Shown here one piece after another: positions 42,717 to 50,695 of a stretch of DNA of 64,000 bases (position 1 is the stretch's first letter; every line of letters begins with the position of its first letter). Below the pieces are notes generated by a model. It saw nothing but the letters and a program-made list of their open reading frames with translations, had not been told where the DNA came from and searched no databases. A program made the translations under genes and the position numbers. The stretch comes from Blautia hydrogenotrophica DSM 10507 (lineage in GTDB: Bacteria > Bacillota > Clostridia > Lachnospirales > Lachnospiraceae), in assembly GCF_034356035.1 (NCBI RefSeq), contig NZ_CP136423.1, forward strand, positions 3,162,001-3,226,000. Direction: 5' to 3'.

Positions 42717-43259
42717 ATGGCAAAATGGGTATGTAGTGTATGTGGTTACGTTCATGAAGGTGAGACAGCTCCAGAAGCCTGTCCGATCTGTAAAGCACCG
42801 GCTGATAAATTCACCAAACAGGAAGGTGAGATGACCTGGGCTGCTGAGCACGTAGTAGGTGTAGCACAAGGTGTTAGCGAGGATATCCTTGCAGATTTAA
42901 GAGCAAACTTCGAGGGAGAATGCTCCGAGGTAGGTATGTATCTGGCAATGGCTCGTGTAGCTCACAGAGAAGGTTATCCAGAGATTGGGTTGTACTGGGA
43001 GAAAGCTGCTTATGAGGAAGCTGAACACGCAGCTAAATTTGCTGAGCTGTTAGGCGAAGTAGTAACAGACAGCACAAAGAAAAATCTGGAAATGAGAGTT
43101 GCCGCTGAGAATGGCGCTACCGCTGGTAAATTTGATCTGGCAAAACGTGCAAAAGCAGCTAACTTAGACGCAATTCATGACACCGTACATGAGATGGCAA
43201 GAGACGAGGCTCGTCACGGAAAAGCATTCGCAGGGCTTCTGAAGAGATACTTTGGCTAA
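42717..43259 (+). CDS. rbr: Reverse rubrerythrin (N-terminal rubredoxin, C-terminal diiron domain)
   Basis: 180 residues. The rubredoxin-like site CSVCGY...CPICK (residues 5-25) comes first, the reverse of classical rubrerythrin, followed by a ferritin-like diiron domain with [20 protein letters not shown] and [11 protein letters not shown] supplying Glu/His ligands. It reduces peroxide and oxygen in anaerobes, as in Clostridium acetobutylicum RevRbr. AAAGGAG precedes the ATG. The codon use is very biased to common codons, suggesting high expression. It is likely under control of the PerR-like protein next door. Confidence 0.95.
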   Translation: MAKWVCSVCGYVHEGETAPEACPICKAPADKFTKQEGEMTWAAEHVVGVAQGVSEDILADLRANFEGECSEVGMYLAMARVAHREGYPEIGLYWEKAAYEEAEHAAKFAELLGEVVTDSTKKNLEMRVAAENGATAGKFDLAKRAKAANLDAIHDTVHEMARDEARHGKAFAGLLKRYFG

Positions 43260-43275
43260 AAAATCAGAGATTTTC

Positions 43276-43307
43276 AAAGGGACAGGCTTGATGCCTGTTC
43301 CTTTTTT
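43276..43307 (+). terminator. Rubrerythrin terminator
   Basis: AAAGGGACAGGC-ttgat-GCCTGTTCCTTT (12 bp, one G-T) followed by TTTT. The T-tract is the start of element A copy 11. Confidence 0.85.
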
Positions 43308-43401
43308 GTTTCATAAGAAACTGACGTTCTTATGAAACAAAAAATGCTCCGCGTAGATCGTACTGCGGTGGAAAGAAGACGGCACTTTGCACCTCGCCGC
43401 A
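43302..43401 (-). repeat. Element A copy 11 (minus orientation, partial)
   Basis: The terminal hairpin pairs 43302-43319 with 43327-43344 (TTTTTTGTTTCATAAGAA type, 18 bp, loop ACTGACG), followed by ATGCTCCGCG, TGCGGTGGAAAGAAG and GGCACTTTGCACC, which match the GGAGCG, CGCGGTG and CACTTTGCGCG blocks of the consensus complement. Confidence 0.65.
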
Positions 43402-43407
43402 GGCCAA

Positions 43408-43433
43408 GAATCCTGCAAGCAGGATTTTTTTCT
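43408..43433 (+). terminator. Second terminator-like hairpin after element A copy 11
   Basis: AATCCTGC-aa-GCAGGATTTTTTT, an orphan intrinsic terminator in the plus direction. Confidence 0.55.
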
Positions 43434-43496
43434 ATGTCGCAAGTTGTTCTTTCTACTTGATTAAGTTTCGACAACTTTCTACTTATTTCTTTTTAT

Positions 43497-43624
43497 TGAA
43501 AGTACTTTCATACCCTCTGTGCAAGAATTCAAATCTGACGTTCCATTTTTGTTCAAATTGTGCAAAATCCCATTTGTCTTTAAAGTATTTTCTTTTGCTC
43601 TATAGAGCCTTGAAATTAATTTCA
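43497..43624 (+). promoter_or_regulatory. Two perfect RpiR-type operators before the nan operon
   Basis: TGAAAGTACTTTCA at 43497-43510 and TGAAATTAATTTCA at 43611-43624. Both are perfect 14-base palindromes of the form TGAAA-NNNN-TTTCA, 114 bases start to start. The RpiR gene that could bind them ends the operon. Confidence 0.75.
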
Positions 43625-43677
43625 TGAAAGAATATACTGCAAATAGTTAAAGAACGCATAAAGAAAGGAGACACTCC

Positions 43678-44370
43678 ATGGAAGAGAAAATTGCACAGTT
43701 AAAAGGACATTTGATCGTATCCTGCCAGGCACTTCCTCACGAACCACTCCACTCCTCTTTCATCATGGGAAGAATGGCACTGGCCGCTAAAGAGGGCGGA
43801 GCCTTTGGAATTCGTGCCAACACAAAAGAAGACATCTCAGAGATACAAAAGAACGTAGACCTTCCAGTCATTGGAATCGTAAAAAGAGACTACGAAGATA
43901 GTAAAGTCTATATCACTCCTACCATGAAGGAAGTCGATGAACTGATGGAAGTAAAACCCGCAATTATCGCTCTAGATGCAACCAGTGATCTGCGTCCTAA
44001 CGGCCAGACTCTGGATGACTTTTATCATCAGATTCGAGAAAAATATCCGAATCAGTTGCTGATGGCAGACTGCTCCACCATCAAAGAAGCTCTGCACGCG
44101 GACGAGCTGGGATTCGATTTTATAGGAACCACTCTGGTGGGCTATACAGAACAGAGTAAAGGTGACAAAATCGAGGCCAATGATTTCGAGATCATCCGCG
44201 AGATTTTATCAAAAGTCACTCACCGCGTGATCGCAGAAGGAAACATCAATACCCCTGAGAAAGCCAAAAGAGTGATTGAACTTGGATGCTACAGCGTGGT
44301 GGTAGGTTCCATCATAACTCGTCCACAGTTAATCACCAAAGCCTTCACAGAAGCACTTCGCACATTATAA
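43678..44370 (+). CDS. nanE: N-acetylmannosamine-6-phosphate 2-epimerase
   Basis: 230 residues, TIM-barrel. It converts ManNAc-6-P to GlcNAc-6-P in sialic-acid catabolism. Marks: LIVSCQALPHEPLHSSFIMG, GAFGIRANTKEDI, LPVIGIVKRDYEDS, ALDATSDLRPNGQ, MADCSTIKEA and VVVGSIITRPQLIT. AAAGGAG precedes the ATG. It is the first gene of a six-gene nan operon (nanE, nanA, symporter, nanQ, nanK, rpiR). Confidence 0.95.
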   Translation: MEEKIAQLKGHLIVSCQALPHEPLHSSFIMGRMALAAKEGGAFGIRANTKEDISEIQKNVDLPVIGIVKRDYEDSKVYITPTMKEVDELMEVKPAIIALDATSDLRPNGQTLDDFYHQIREKYPNQLLMADCSTIKEALHADELGFDFIGTTLVGYTEQSKGDKIEANDFEIIREILSKVTHRVIAEGNINTPEKAKRVIELGCYSVVVGSIITRPQLITKAFTEALRTL

Positions 44371-44440
44371 TTTTGACTTATAAATACCAAATACTATTTA
44401 TTTCTTCACTGAGGCCAAGAAAGCCGGAAAGGAGTTCACT

Positions 44441-45361
44441 ATGAACAAATTAGAAAAGTACCAAGGCGTAATTCCTGCATTCTATGCATGTTATGATGAA
44501 AATGGAGAAGTAAGCCCAGAACGTGTGCGTGCTTTGACCCAGTACTTCATCGACAAAGGCGTCAAAGGCGTATATGCCTGTGGTTCCTCTGGAGAGTGTA
44601 TCTACCAGAGCGTGGAGGACCGTAAAATAACCATCGAAAATATTATGGCTGTAGCAAAAGGGAAACTCACCGTGATCTGCCACGTCGCCTGCAACAACAC
44701 CAAAGACAGTATGGAGCTGGCAAGACACGCTGAGAGCTGTGGAGTGGACGCAATCGCTTCTATCCCACCAATTTACTTCCGCCTTCCCGAGTACTCGATC
44801 GCTGCTTATTGGAATTCCATCAGTTCCGCCGCACCAAACACAGATTTTGTCATCTATAATATTCCTCAGCTGGCTGGCACCGCTCTGACCATGAGTCTTC
44901 TGGCTGAGATGAAGAAAAATCCTCGTGTCATCGCAGTGAAAAATTCTTCTATGCCCGTACAGGATATCCAGATGTTCCAGGCAGCCGGCGGAGACGATTT
45001 TATGGTATTTAATGGTCCAGACGAGCAGTTCATCAGCGGCCGCGTAATGGGAGCTGCCGGCGGAATCGGCGGAACCTACGGCGCTATGCCTGAGCTGTTT
45101 TTGAAAGCAGACGAGCTGGTTCGTGCCAACAAGATGGAAGAAGCTCGTGTACTTCAGTATGACATCAACGAGATTATCTACAAACTTTGCTCCGGCCATG
45201 GAAACATGTACGCTATGATTAAAGAAGTTTTGCGTATCAATGAAGGTCTGGACATCGGAAGCGTCCGTGAACCTCTGACTGGTCTGTGTGAGGCAGATCT
45301 AGCTATCGCCAAAGAGGCTGCTCAGATGGTAAAAAATGCGGTCGCAAAATACTGTGCATAA
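44441..45361 (+). CDS. nanA: N-acetylneuraminate lyase
   Basis: 306 residues, DHDPS/NanA family. It splits Neu5Ac to ManNAc and pyruvate. The Schiff-base Lys is in RVIAVKNSSMP (about residue 167), the Tyr in DFVIYNIPQLAG (about 139), and the carboxylate loop is GSSGECIYQS. These motifs and its position between nanE and a symporter favour sialate lyase over dihydrodipicolinate synthase. AAAGGAG upstream. Confidence 0.92.
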   Translation: MNKLEKYQGVIPAFYACYDENGEVSPERVRALTQYFIDKGVKGVYACGSSGECIYQSVEDRKITIENIMAVAKGKLTVICHVACNNTKDSMELARHAESCGVDAIASIPPIYFRLPEYSIAAYWNSISSAAPNTDFVIYNIPQLAGTALTMSLLAEMKKNPRVIAVKNSSMPVQDIQMFQAAGGDDFMVFNGPDEQFISGRVMGAAGGIGGTYGAMPELFLKADELVRANKMEEARVLQYDINEIIYKLCSGHGNMYAMIKEVLRINEGLDIGSVREPLTGLCEADLAIAKEAAQMVKNAVAKYCA

Positions 45362-45385
45362 GCACAACTATGAGGGAGGTCTACA

Positions 45386-46897
45386 ATGCAAGGTTTTACA
45401 GTCATTGACTTAATTATCTTAATCGTATATCTGGCAGCTGTTCTGTTTGCCGGCCTTCATTTTGCCAAAAGAGAGATGAAGGGAAAAGAATATTTTAAGA
45501 GCGACGGAACTGTGCCGTGGTGGGTGACATCTGTCTCTATCTTTGCAACTCTGTTGAGCCCGATTTCTTTCCTGTCCCTGGCAGGAAATTCCTATGCAGG
45601 ATCCTGGCTGCTATGGTTTGCTCAGCTGGGCATGCTGCTGGCTATTCCGGTAACCATCAAATTTTTCCTTCCAGTGTACAGTAAGCTGGATATTGACACC
45701 GCTTACCATTATCTGGAGCTGCGTTTCCACAGCAAAGGACTGCGTGTTCTGGGCGCAATCATGTTTATCATTTATCAGATCGGACGTATGTCCATCATCA
45801 TGTACCTGCCTTGTATGGTACTTTCTAGTCTGATGAACATCAATGTAAACATTTTGATTATCATCATGGGAATCATAGCGATCATCTATTCCTACACTGG
45901 CGGATTGAAATCCGTGCTTTGGACTGATTTCATCCAAGGTTCCGTCCTATTGATCGGTGTAACCTTCGGCCTAATCTTCCTCATCTCTCAGATAGACGGC
46001 GGATTAGGAGCTATTTTCCATGAATTTACCGCAGGCGAGAAATTCCTGTCCTCTAACGAGCCGTTGTTTGATGCCAATATCCTGAAAAACAGTGTATTCC
46101 TGCTGATCGTCGGTGCAGGCTTTAACACCATGGGATCTTATGTGTCCAGTCAGGATATCGTACAGCGTTTTACCACAACAACCGATACCAAAAAGTTGAA
46201 TAAGATGATGCTGGCAAACGGAGGTCTGTCCATCTTCATCGCAACTGTCTTCTATCTAATTGGTACTGGTCTGTATGTGTTCTATCAGGTACAAGGAAAT
46301 CAGCTTCCCCCAGCTGCTCAACAGGACCAGATCTTCGCATCCTGGATTGCCTTTGAGCTTCCCGTAGGAGTAACCGGACTTCTCTTAGCCGCAATCTACG
46401 CAGCCGCACAGTCCACTCTCTCCACAGGTCTGAACTCCGTAGCTTCAAGCTGGACTCTGGATATCCAGGAACGTCTCTCTAAGAAGCAGTTGAGCTTCGA
46501 ACAGCAGACAAAAATTGGACAGTATGTATCTCTGATCGTGGGTATCTTCTCCATCGTCGTAGCCATGGTATTGGCAAACGGCGGAGTAAAATCTGCCTAT
46601 GAATGGTTCAACGGCTTTATGGGACTCGTGCTCGGTATTCTGATCGGAACCTTTATCCTGGGTGCATTCACCAAGGTGGCAAACACTTTTGGAGCAACCA
46701 TCGCGTTCATAGCTGCTTCCTGCGTGATGATTTATATTAAATATTTCATACCTGCTGATGCCGTGTCTATCTGGTCCTACTCTATCATTTCCATCGCAGT
46801 ATCTTTGGTAGTAGGTATTCCGGCCAGCTTGATTTACCGCAAAGTGAAAGGTGATAAATCTGTACCGGCACCGCACACAACAATTTACAAGAACTAA
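45386..46897 (+). CDS. Sodium:solute symporter (SSS family), probable sialic acid transporter
   Basis: 503 residues with about 13 membrane helices. The core contains VPWWVTSVSIFATLLSPISFL, YLELRFHSKGLRVLGAIMF, IIYSYTGGLKSVLWTDFIQ and SSQDIVQRFTTT, typical of SSS proteins such as Salmonella STM1128/NanT and SiaT. It likely brings Neu5Ac into the cell with Na+. The operon position after nanA supports this; no TRAP or ABC sialic-acid system is present. GGGAGGT precedes the ATG. Confidence 0.88.
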   Translation: MQGFTVIDLIILIVYLAAVLFAGLHFAKREMKGKEYFKSDGTVPWWVTSVSIFATLLSPISFLSLAGNSYAGSWLLWFAQLGMLLAIPVTIKFFLPVYSKLDIDTAYHYLELRFHSKGLRVLGAIMFIIYQIGRMSIIMYLPCMVLSSLMNINVNILIIIMGIIAIIYSYTGGLKSVLWTDFIQGSVLLIGVTFGLIFLISQIDGGLGAIFHEFTAGEKFLSSNEPLFDANILKNSVFLLIVGAGFNTMGSYVSSQDIVQRFTTTTDTKKLNKMMLANGGLSIFIATVFYLIGTGLYVFYQVQGNQLPPAAQQDQIFASWIAFELPVGVTGLLLAAIYAAAQSTLSTGLNSVASSWTLDIQERLSKKQLSFEQQTKIGQYVSLIVGIFSIVVAMVLANGGVKSAYEWFNGFMGLVLGILIGTFILGAFTKVANTFGATIAFIAASCVMIYIKYFIPADAVSIWSYSIISIAVSLVVGIPASLIYRKVKGDKSVPAPHTTIYKN

Positions 46898-46927
46898 GGT
46901 CCGTAGGATTGCAGTCCTAATTATACT

Positions 46928-46966
46928 GGCATCCGGTTCTGGTCTTCGGCCGGACTGGATGTCTTT
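46928..46966 (+). terminator. Intra-operon hairpin after the symporter gene
   Basis: GGCATCCGGTTCTGG with CCGGACTGGATGTC around TCTTCGG, followed by TTTTCCC. It may partially terminate or protect the upstream mRNA, giving lower expression of nanQ, nanK and rpiR. Confidence 0.5.
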
Positions 46967-47014
46967 TCCCATTCATCTCAAAAATAAAATTCTATTCAGC
47001 ATGGAGGTAATGTT

Positions 47015-47470
47015 ATGATCTTCGGAAATCTCAGAGATTTAAAAGATTTTTCTTTCTTAGAAAAGGGAATCTTAGAATGTTTTGAATATGCTAAAACTCA
47101 CGATTTAATCAACTACGAAAAAGGAAGCCACCCCATAGACAAAGACCGCCTCTTCGTAAATATCGTCGAATACGAAACTACTGCGGCTGAGAATCGTTTC
47201 TGGGAAGCACACCGCCAATACTTAGACCTGCATTTGATGCTTAGAGGACCAGAACAGATCGACGTCAACTTTATCGACAACATGACTCAAAAAGAGTTTG
47301 TGGAAAAAGACGACTTTCTCCCCCTGGAAGGTGAGCCTAACAGTCACGTCATCCTGGAAAAAGATGATTTTCTGATCTGCTATCCCAAAGACGGCCACCG
47401 TACCGCTGTCGCCGTAGATCAGCCAGTTACCATCAAAAAAGCTATATTTAAGATTTTGATACCAGCATAA
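47015..47470 (+). CDS. nanQ: YhcH/YjgK/YiaL (EbgC/NanQ-like) cupin-fold protein
   Basis: 151 residues. The sequence FWEAHRQYLDLHLMLRGPEQIDV and LICYPKDGHRTAVAV match the DUF386 family with metal-binding His/Glu. In E. coli NanQ (YhcH) opens sialic-acid ring forms, speeding anomerisation. It is coded between the symporter and nanK, which fits that role. TGGAGG lies upstream of the ATG. Confidence 0.88.
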   Translation: MIFGNLRDLKDFSFLEKGILECFEYAKTHDLINYEKGSHPIDKDRLFVNIVEYETTAAENRFWEAHRQYLDLHLMLRGPEQIDVNFIDNMTQKEFVEKDDFLPLEGEPNSHVILEKDDFLICYPKDGHRTAVAVDQPVTIKKAIFKILIPA

Positions 47471-47481
47471 GGAGCTGTCAC

Positions 47482-48366
47482 ATGAAGCAATATATCTGCA
47501 TCGATATCGGCGGAACCTCCATCAAATATGGAGTTATTCAAGAAGATCTCACCTTCCTTTATACAGGTGAGATACCCACTGAGGCACAGGAACACGGCGG
47601 ACCCGGAATTGTGAAAAAAATCTGTAAAATCACAGAAGACTTTTTAAAAGACTTCTCTCCCTCGGGAGTCTGTGTCTCCACTGCTGGAATGGTGGACTGC
47701 CAGACCGGAACCATCACCTATGCCTCTCCTTTGATTCCTGAGTATACTGGAACCAGGTTAAAGGAAATTATAGAGAACCGCTTTTCCCTTCCTTGTGAAG
47801 TAGAAAACGATGTGAACTGTGCTGGCCTAGCTGAGAGTCACGCAGGCGCTGCAAAAGGGTGCGGCGTCTGCCTTTGCCTGACCATCGGCACAGGAATCGG
47901 TGGTTCTATCATCATAGACGGAAAAGTTTTTCATGGTTTCTCCGGCAGCGGAGCTGAAGTCGGATACATGTACCTGCCAGGCGGTCAGTTCCAGGACTTG
48001 GGGGCTAGTAGCATTCTAGTCAAAAAGGTCGCTGCGGCCAAACAGGTAGACCCCGCCTCCATCAATGGAAAAATCATCTTTGAGCAGGCAAAAGCCCAAG
48101 ACCCTGATTGTCTGAGAGCCATCGATGAAATGGTAGACGTACTCGGTATGGGAATTGCCAATATCTGCTATGTGCTGAATCCTGAAATCGTCGTTTTAGG
48201 CGGTGGTATCATGGCCCAGAAGGATTTTCTGGAAGTAAAAATTCGCACAGCGATGGACCGCTACTTAATCCCTTCGGTATCAGAAAAGACACGGCTTGCC
48301 TTCGCCCAAAACCAGAATCAGGCAGGTATGCTAGGTGCCTATTTTCACTTTCAATCTCTCCACTAA
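47482..48366 (+). CDS. nanK: ROK-family N-acetylmannosamine kinase
   Basis: 294 residues. ATP-binding DIGGTSIKYGVI and CLTIGTGIGGSIIIDG. It phosphorylates ManNAc for NanE. The usual ROK zinc motif (GHxxxxxxCxCGxxGCxE) is absent: the corresponding region is GAEVGYMYLPGGQ and FQDLGASSILVKKVAA, as in zinc-free ROK sugar kinases. AAGGAG precedes the ATG. The assignment to ManNAc comes from operon context; glucose or other hexose kinases look similar. Confidence 0.88.
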   Translation: MKQYICIDIGGTSIKYGVIQEDLTFLYTGEIPTEAQEHGGPGIVKKICKITEDFLKDFSPSGVCVSTAGMVDCQTGTITYASPLIPEYTGTRLKEIIENRFSLPCEVENDVNCAGLAESHAGAAKGCGVCLCLTIGTGIGGSIIIDGKVFHGFSGSGAEVGYMYLPGGQFQDLGASSILVKKVAAAKQVDPASINGKIIFEQAKAQDPDCLRAIDEMVDVLGMGIANICYVLNPEIVVLGGGIMAQKDFLEVKIRTAMDRYLIPSVSEKTRLAFAQNQNQAGMLGAYFHFQSLH

Positions 48367-48398
48367 AGAAAAGCTCCAGCTAAAAAAGAGGTATCTCT

Positions 48399-49241
48399 AT
48401 GGAACACTATGAAAAGTCAATTATCCCACTCATTGAATCTGTCTACGCGAACTTGACCCCGTTAGAAAAGACCATCGCAGACTTTTTTATTCATAATCGG
48501 GAAGAGATGGATTTCTCTTCCCGCAATATCTCCCAGCTTCTCTACGTGTCAGAAGCCTCCCTCTCCCGCTTTTCCAAAAAATGCGGTTTCAAGGGATACC
48601 GGGAATTTCTGTTTCATTACAGACAGACTTTTTCCTCTTCCGACGAACCGGCTGCTGACGACCAGACAAAGCTTGTTCTGAACACTTACCAAGAGCTGCT
48701 AAACAAGACTTATTCTCTGGTCGACATCCCCCAAATGGAGCGGATTTTAAAGATTTTAACTACCAAAAAAAGAATCTATGTCTACGGCCGTGGAAGCTCC
48801 GGCCTGGCCGCTGATGAAATGAGATTCCGTTTTATGCGTATCGGTCTGAACATCGTTTCCATCACAGATCATGAAATGATGCGTATGAACACTGTAGTGA
48901 TCTCTAATGACTGCGCAGTTATTGGAATCAGTGTCAGCGGGCAGACAGAAGCCGTCATCAACTCCTTAAGAGAATCTAAAAAACAGGGAGCAGCTACCAT
49001 CCTAATGACCTCCTGTAAAGAACGGGAATTCCAAAAATTCTGTGACGAAGTACTCCTGTTCGCAGTCAAAGAGCATTTAGAAAACGGAAAGGCAATCTCC
49101 CCTCAGTTTCCGATCTTAGTCATGTTGGATTTGCTGTACTCCCGTTTCCTGCAATCGGATAAATTCCGGCGTGAGGCACTCCATGAGTACACCCTAAATG
49201 TTATCACTCCCGTACCTAAGGACAAAAACGGATTGAGATAA
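48399..49241 (+). CDS. MurR/RpiR-family transcriptional regulator
   Basis: 280 residues: an N-terminal HTH (ISQLLYVSEASLSRFSKKCG, about 42-60) and a C-terminal SIS sugar-phosphate-binding domain (YVYGRGSSGLAADEMRFRF; CAVIGISVSGQTEAVINSL). It is the last gene of the nan operon. Proteins of this type (NanR of Vibrio and staphylococci) sense ManNAc-6-P; two perfect palindromes before nanE are probable targets. The gene is followed by a strong terminator at 49284-49336. Confidence 0.9.
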   Translation: MEHYEKSIIPLIESVYANLTPLEKTIADFFIHNREEMDFSSRNISQLLYVSEASLSRFSKKCGFKGYREFLFHYRQTFSSSDEPAADDQTKLVLNTYQELLNKTYSLVDIPQMERILKILTTKKRIYVYGRGSSGLAADEMRFRFMRIGLNIVSITDHEMMRMNTVVISNDCAVIGISVSGQTEAVINSLRESKKQGAATILMTSCKEREFQKFCDEVLLFAVKEHLENGKAISPQFPILVMLDLLYSRFLQSDKFRREALHEYTLNVITPVPKDKNGLR

Positions 49242-49283
49242 TTCAATATAACACTGACAGCCGCTCGCCAGGCTTATCCGTAC

Positions 49284-49336
49284 AAAGAACCCCCTTTTTA
49301 CAGACTTTCCCAAGTCCATAGAAAGGGGGTTCTTTT
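49284..49336. terminator. Bidirectional terminator after the nan operon
   Basis: AAAGAACCCCCTTTTT with AAAGGGGGTTCTTTT across a 20-base loop, with a T-tract on each strand. It serves the plus-strand nan operon and the minus-strand PrsA-like gene region. Confidence 0.8.
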
Positions 49337-49356
49337 ATCCTCCAAAAATTAAACTA

Positions 49357-50508
49357 TTATTCAGAAGCCTCCGAATTCTCAGCGTTCTCGGACGCTCCAT
49401 CCCCAGCGCCCGTGCTCTCAGCCTCTTCTGCCTTAAAGGTAAATTTATGATTTCCCTTCACCTTTAATTTTTTGATTGCTTTTTTGTCTTCGGAAATATC
49501 TGCCTTATCTCTCCACTCCTCCACCGTATCATCATAAAGCTCCTGTTTTCTCTCGGAAATAATGGAGTCTTTCTGATTCTCCGTTGCCTCTTGGTCAAAA
49601 GCACTGTCAAGGCGCACCACATAATAACTATCCCCATCTTGAATCAAAGAGGACACCACCTCGCCATCCTGAAGTCCTTTCACGGCTTCCTTTACGGCAT
49701 CTGGCAGATTTCCAGTACTAGTGTCGGTTTCATCCTCCTCTTCCTCAGCCTCATTGGTAGAAAAACTCTCCGACAGCGCACTCAAATCCTCATCCACTGA
49801 CTTGGCAATCGCATCCATATCTGCATCCTCAGTGGCAAGCACCTGGTCTAAAATTTCTTGTGCCTTCGTCTTTGCATCCTTCTCCTCCTGACCGGAATCT
49901 TCTTTTTCCTCGTCGGTGGTAGCCTCTGTGTCCGGCGGATCCACCTTCGTATATGTGACCGTTGTCTGAGCAGCCTCTTCATCTGTCACATTCATATCAG
50001 CATCCGCCTTGATCGGCTCCTGCATTTTCTGATAATAGGTAGTCAGCTCTAGGAACCTTTCTACATCCTTCTGGGAGACCACCAATTCACTTTTCACTTC
50101 CTCACTGTTGTCTTCCATGAACTGCTTCGCAGCCCTCTGAATCTTCTCCTGCTCCTCTTTCGTCACCGTGACTTCATATTCATCCGCATGAATTTTCAGC
50201 AGGCACATCTCTTCTAACTGCTCTAGAGCATCATCTCTTAGAGAATCCCCGTAAGTGGTTCCTTTTTTCTCGTCCTCCACCTGGTCCCACATGGAACTAG
50301 GATCACTCCCCAACATACTCATATACATCTGCGCAGTCTGAGCCTGTTGATAACGGGTCATAAAACTCAAAACACCCATTGAAATTTCTTCTTTATCCAC
50401 AGTGGCCACGGTCTTACCGCCGTCTAGCTGTCCACACCCAGCAAGTCCGGACAATGCGATGGCCCCTGTTAGAGCCGCCACAATGATTCGTTCGCGATTT
50501 CTCTTCAT
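49357..50508 (-). CDS. PrsA/SurA-like foldase lipoprotein
   Basis: 383 residues. Lipoprotein signal ending LSGLAGCG (Cys ~22). A SurA_N-like helical region (about 30-160), an acidic Glu/Asp/Thr linker (about 190-220 and 265-280), and a parvulin-like segment: LPDAVKEAVKGLQDGEVVSSL and DGDSYYVVRLDSAF. The prolyl-isomerase motif is incomplete, so chaperone rather than isomerase activity is likely. The start is ATG 50508 with AGGAGG 5 bases upstream. It sits downstream of mfd on the same strand. Confidence 0.78.
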   Translation of the reverse strand: MKRNRERIIVAALTGAIALSGLAGCGQLDGGKTVATVDKEEISMGVLSFMTRYQQAQTAQMYMSMLGSDPSSMWDQVEDEKKGTTYGDSLRDDALEQLEEMCLLKIHADEYEVTVTKEEQEKIQRAAKQFMEDNSEEVKSELVVSQKDVERFLELTTYYQKMQEPIKADADMNVTDEEAAQTTVTYTKVDPPDTEATTDEEKEDSGQEEKDAKTKAQEILDQVLATEDADMDAIAKSVDEDLSALSESFSTNEAEEEEDETDTSTGNLPDAVKEAVKGLQDGEVVSSLIQDGDSYYVVRLDSAFDQEATENQKDSIISERKQELYDDTVEEWRDKADISEDKKAIKKLKVKGNHKFTFKAEEAESTGAGDGASENAENSEASE

Positions 50509-50583
50509 GTCATCCTCCTGTACATTTATCTTATAAAAGTATAAACTTTTTTCATCGACAAAGCAAGGGCACTGCCCTAAAAG

Positions 50584-50691
50584 GTTGCAATTCAGACCTC
50601 CAATATCCCACGCCAAACTGCTGTTCGCAGCAGTTTGTGTGCATCGCGAAGCGTATTACTGCTCACGAATTACAAGTGAGTGAATGGAGAC
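50584..50691 (+). repeat. Element B copy 2
   Basis: CAATTCAGACCTCCAATATCCC, then AAACTGCTG-ttcg-CAGCAGTTT, TGTGCATCGCGAAGC, TTACTGCTCAC and GAGTGAA. It matches the repeat at 56964-57118 in order. It lies directly after the mfd stop. Confidence 0.7.
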
Positions 50692-50695
50692 ACAC

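Noticed and set aside
44450..45199. 249-residue minus-strand ORF
   Set aside because: Antisense to nanA with no homology signal that I recognise.
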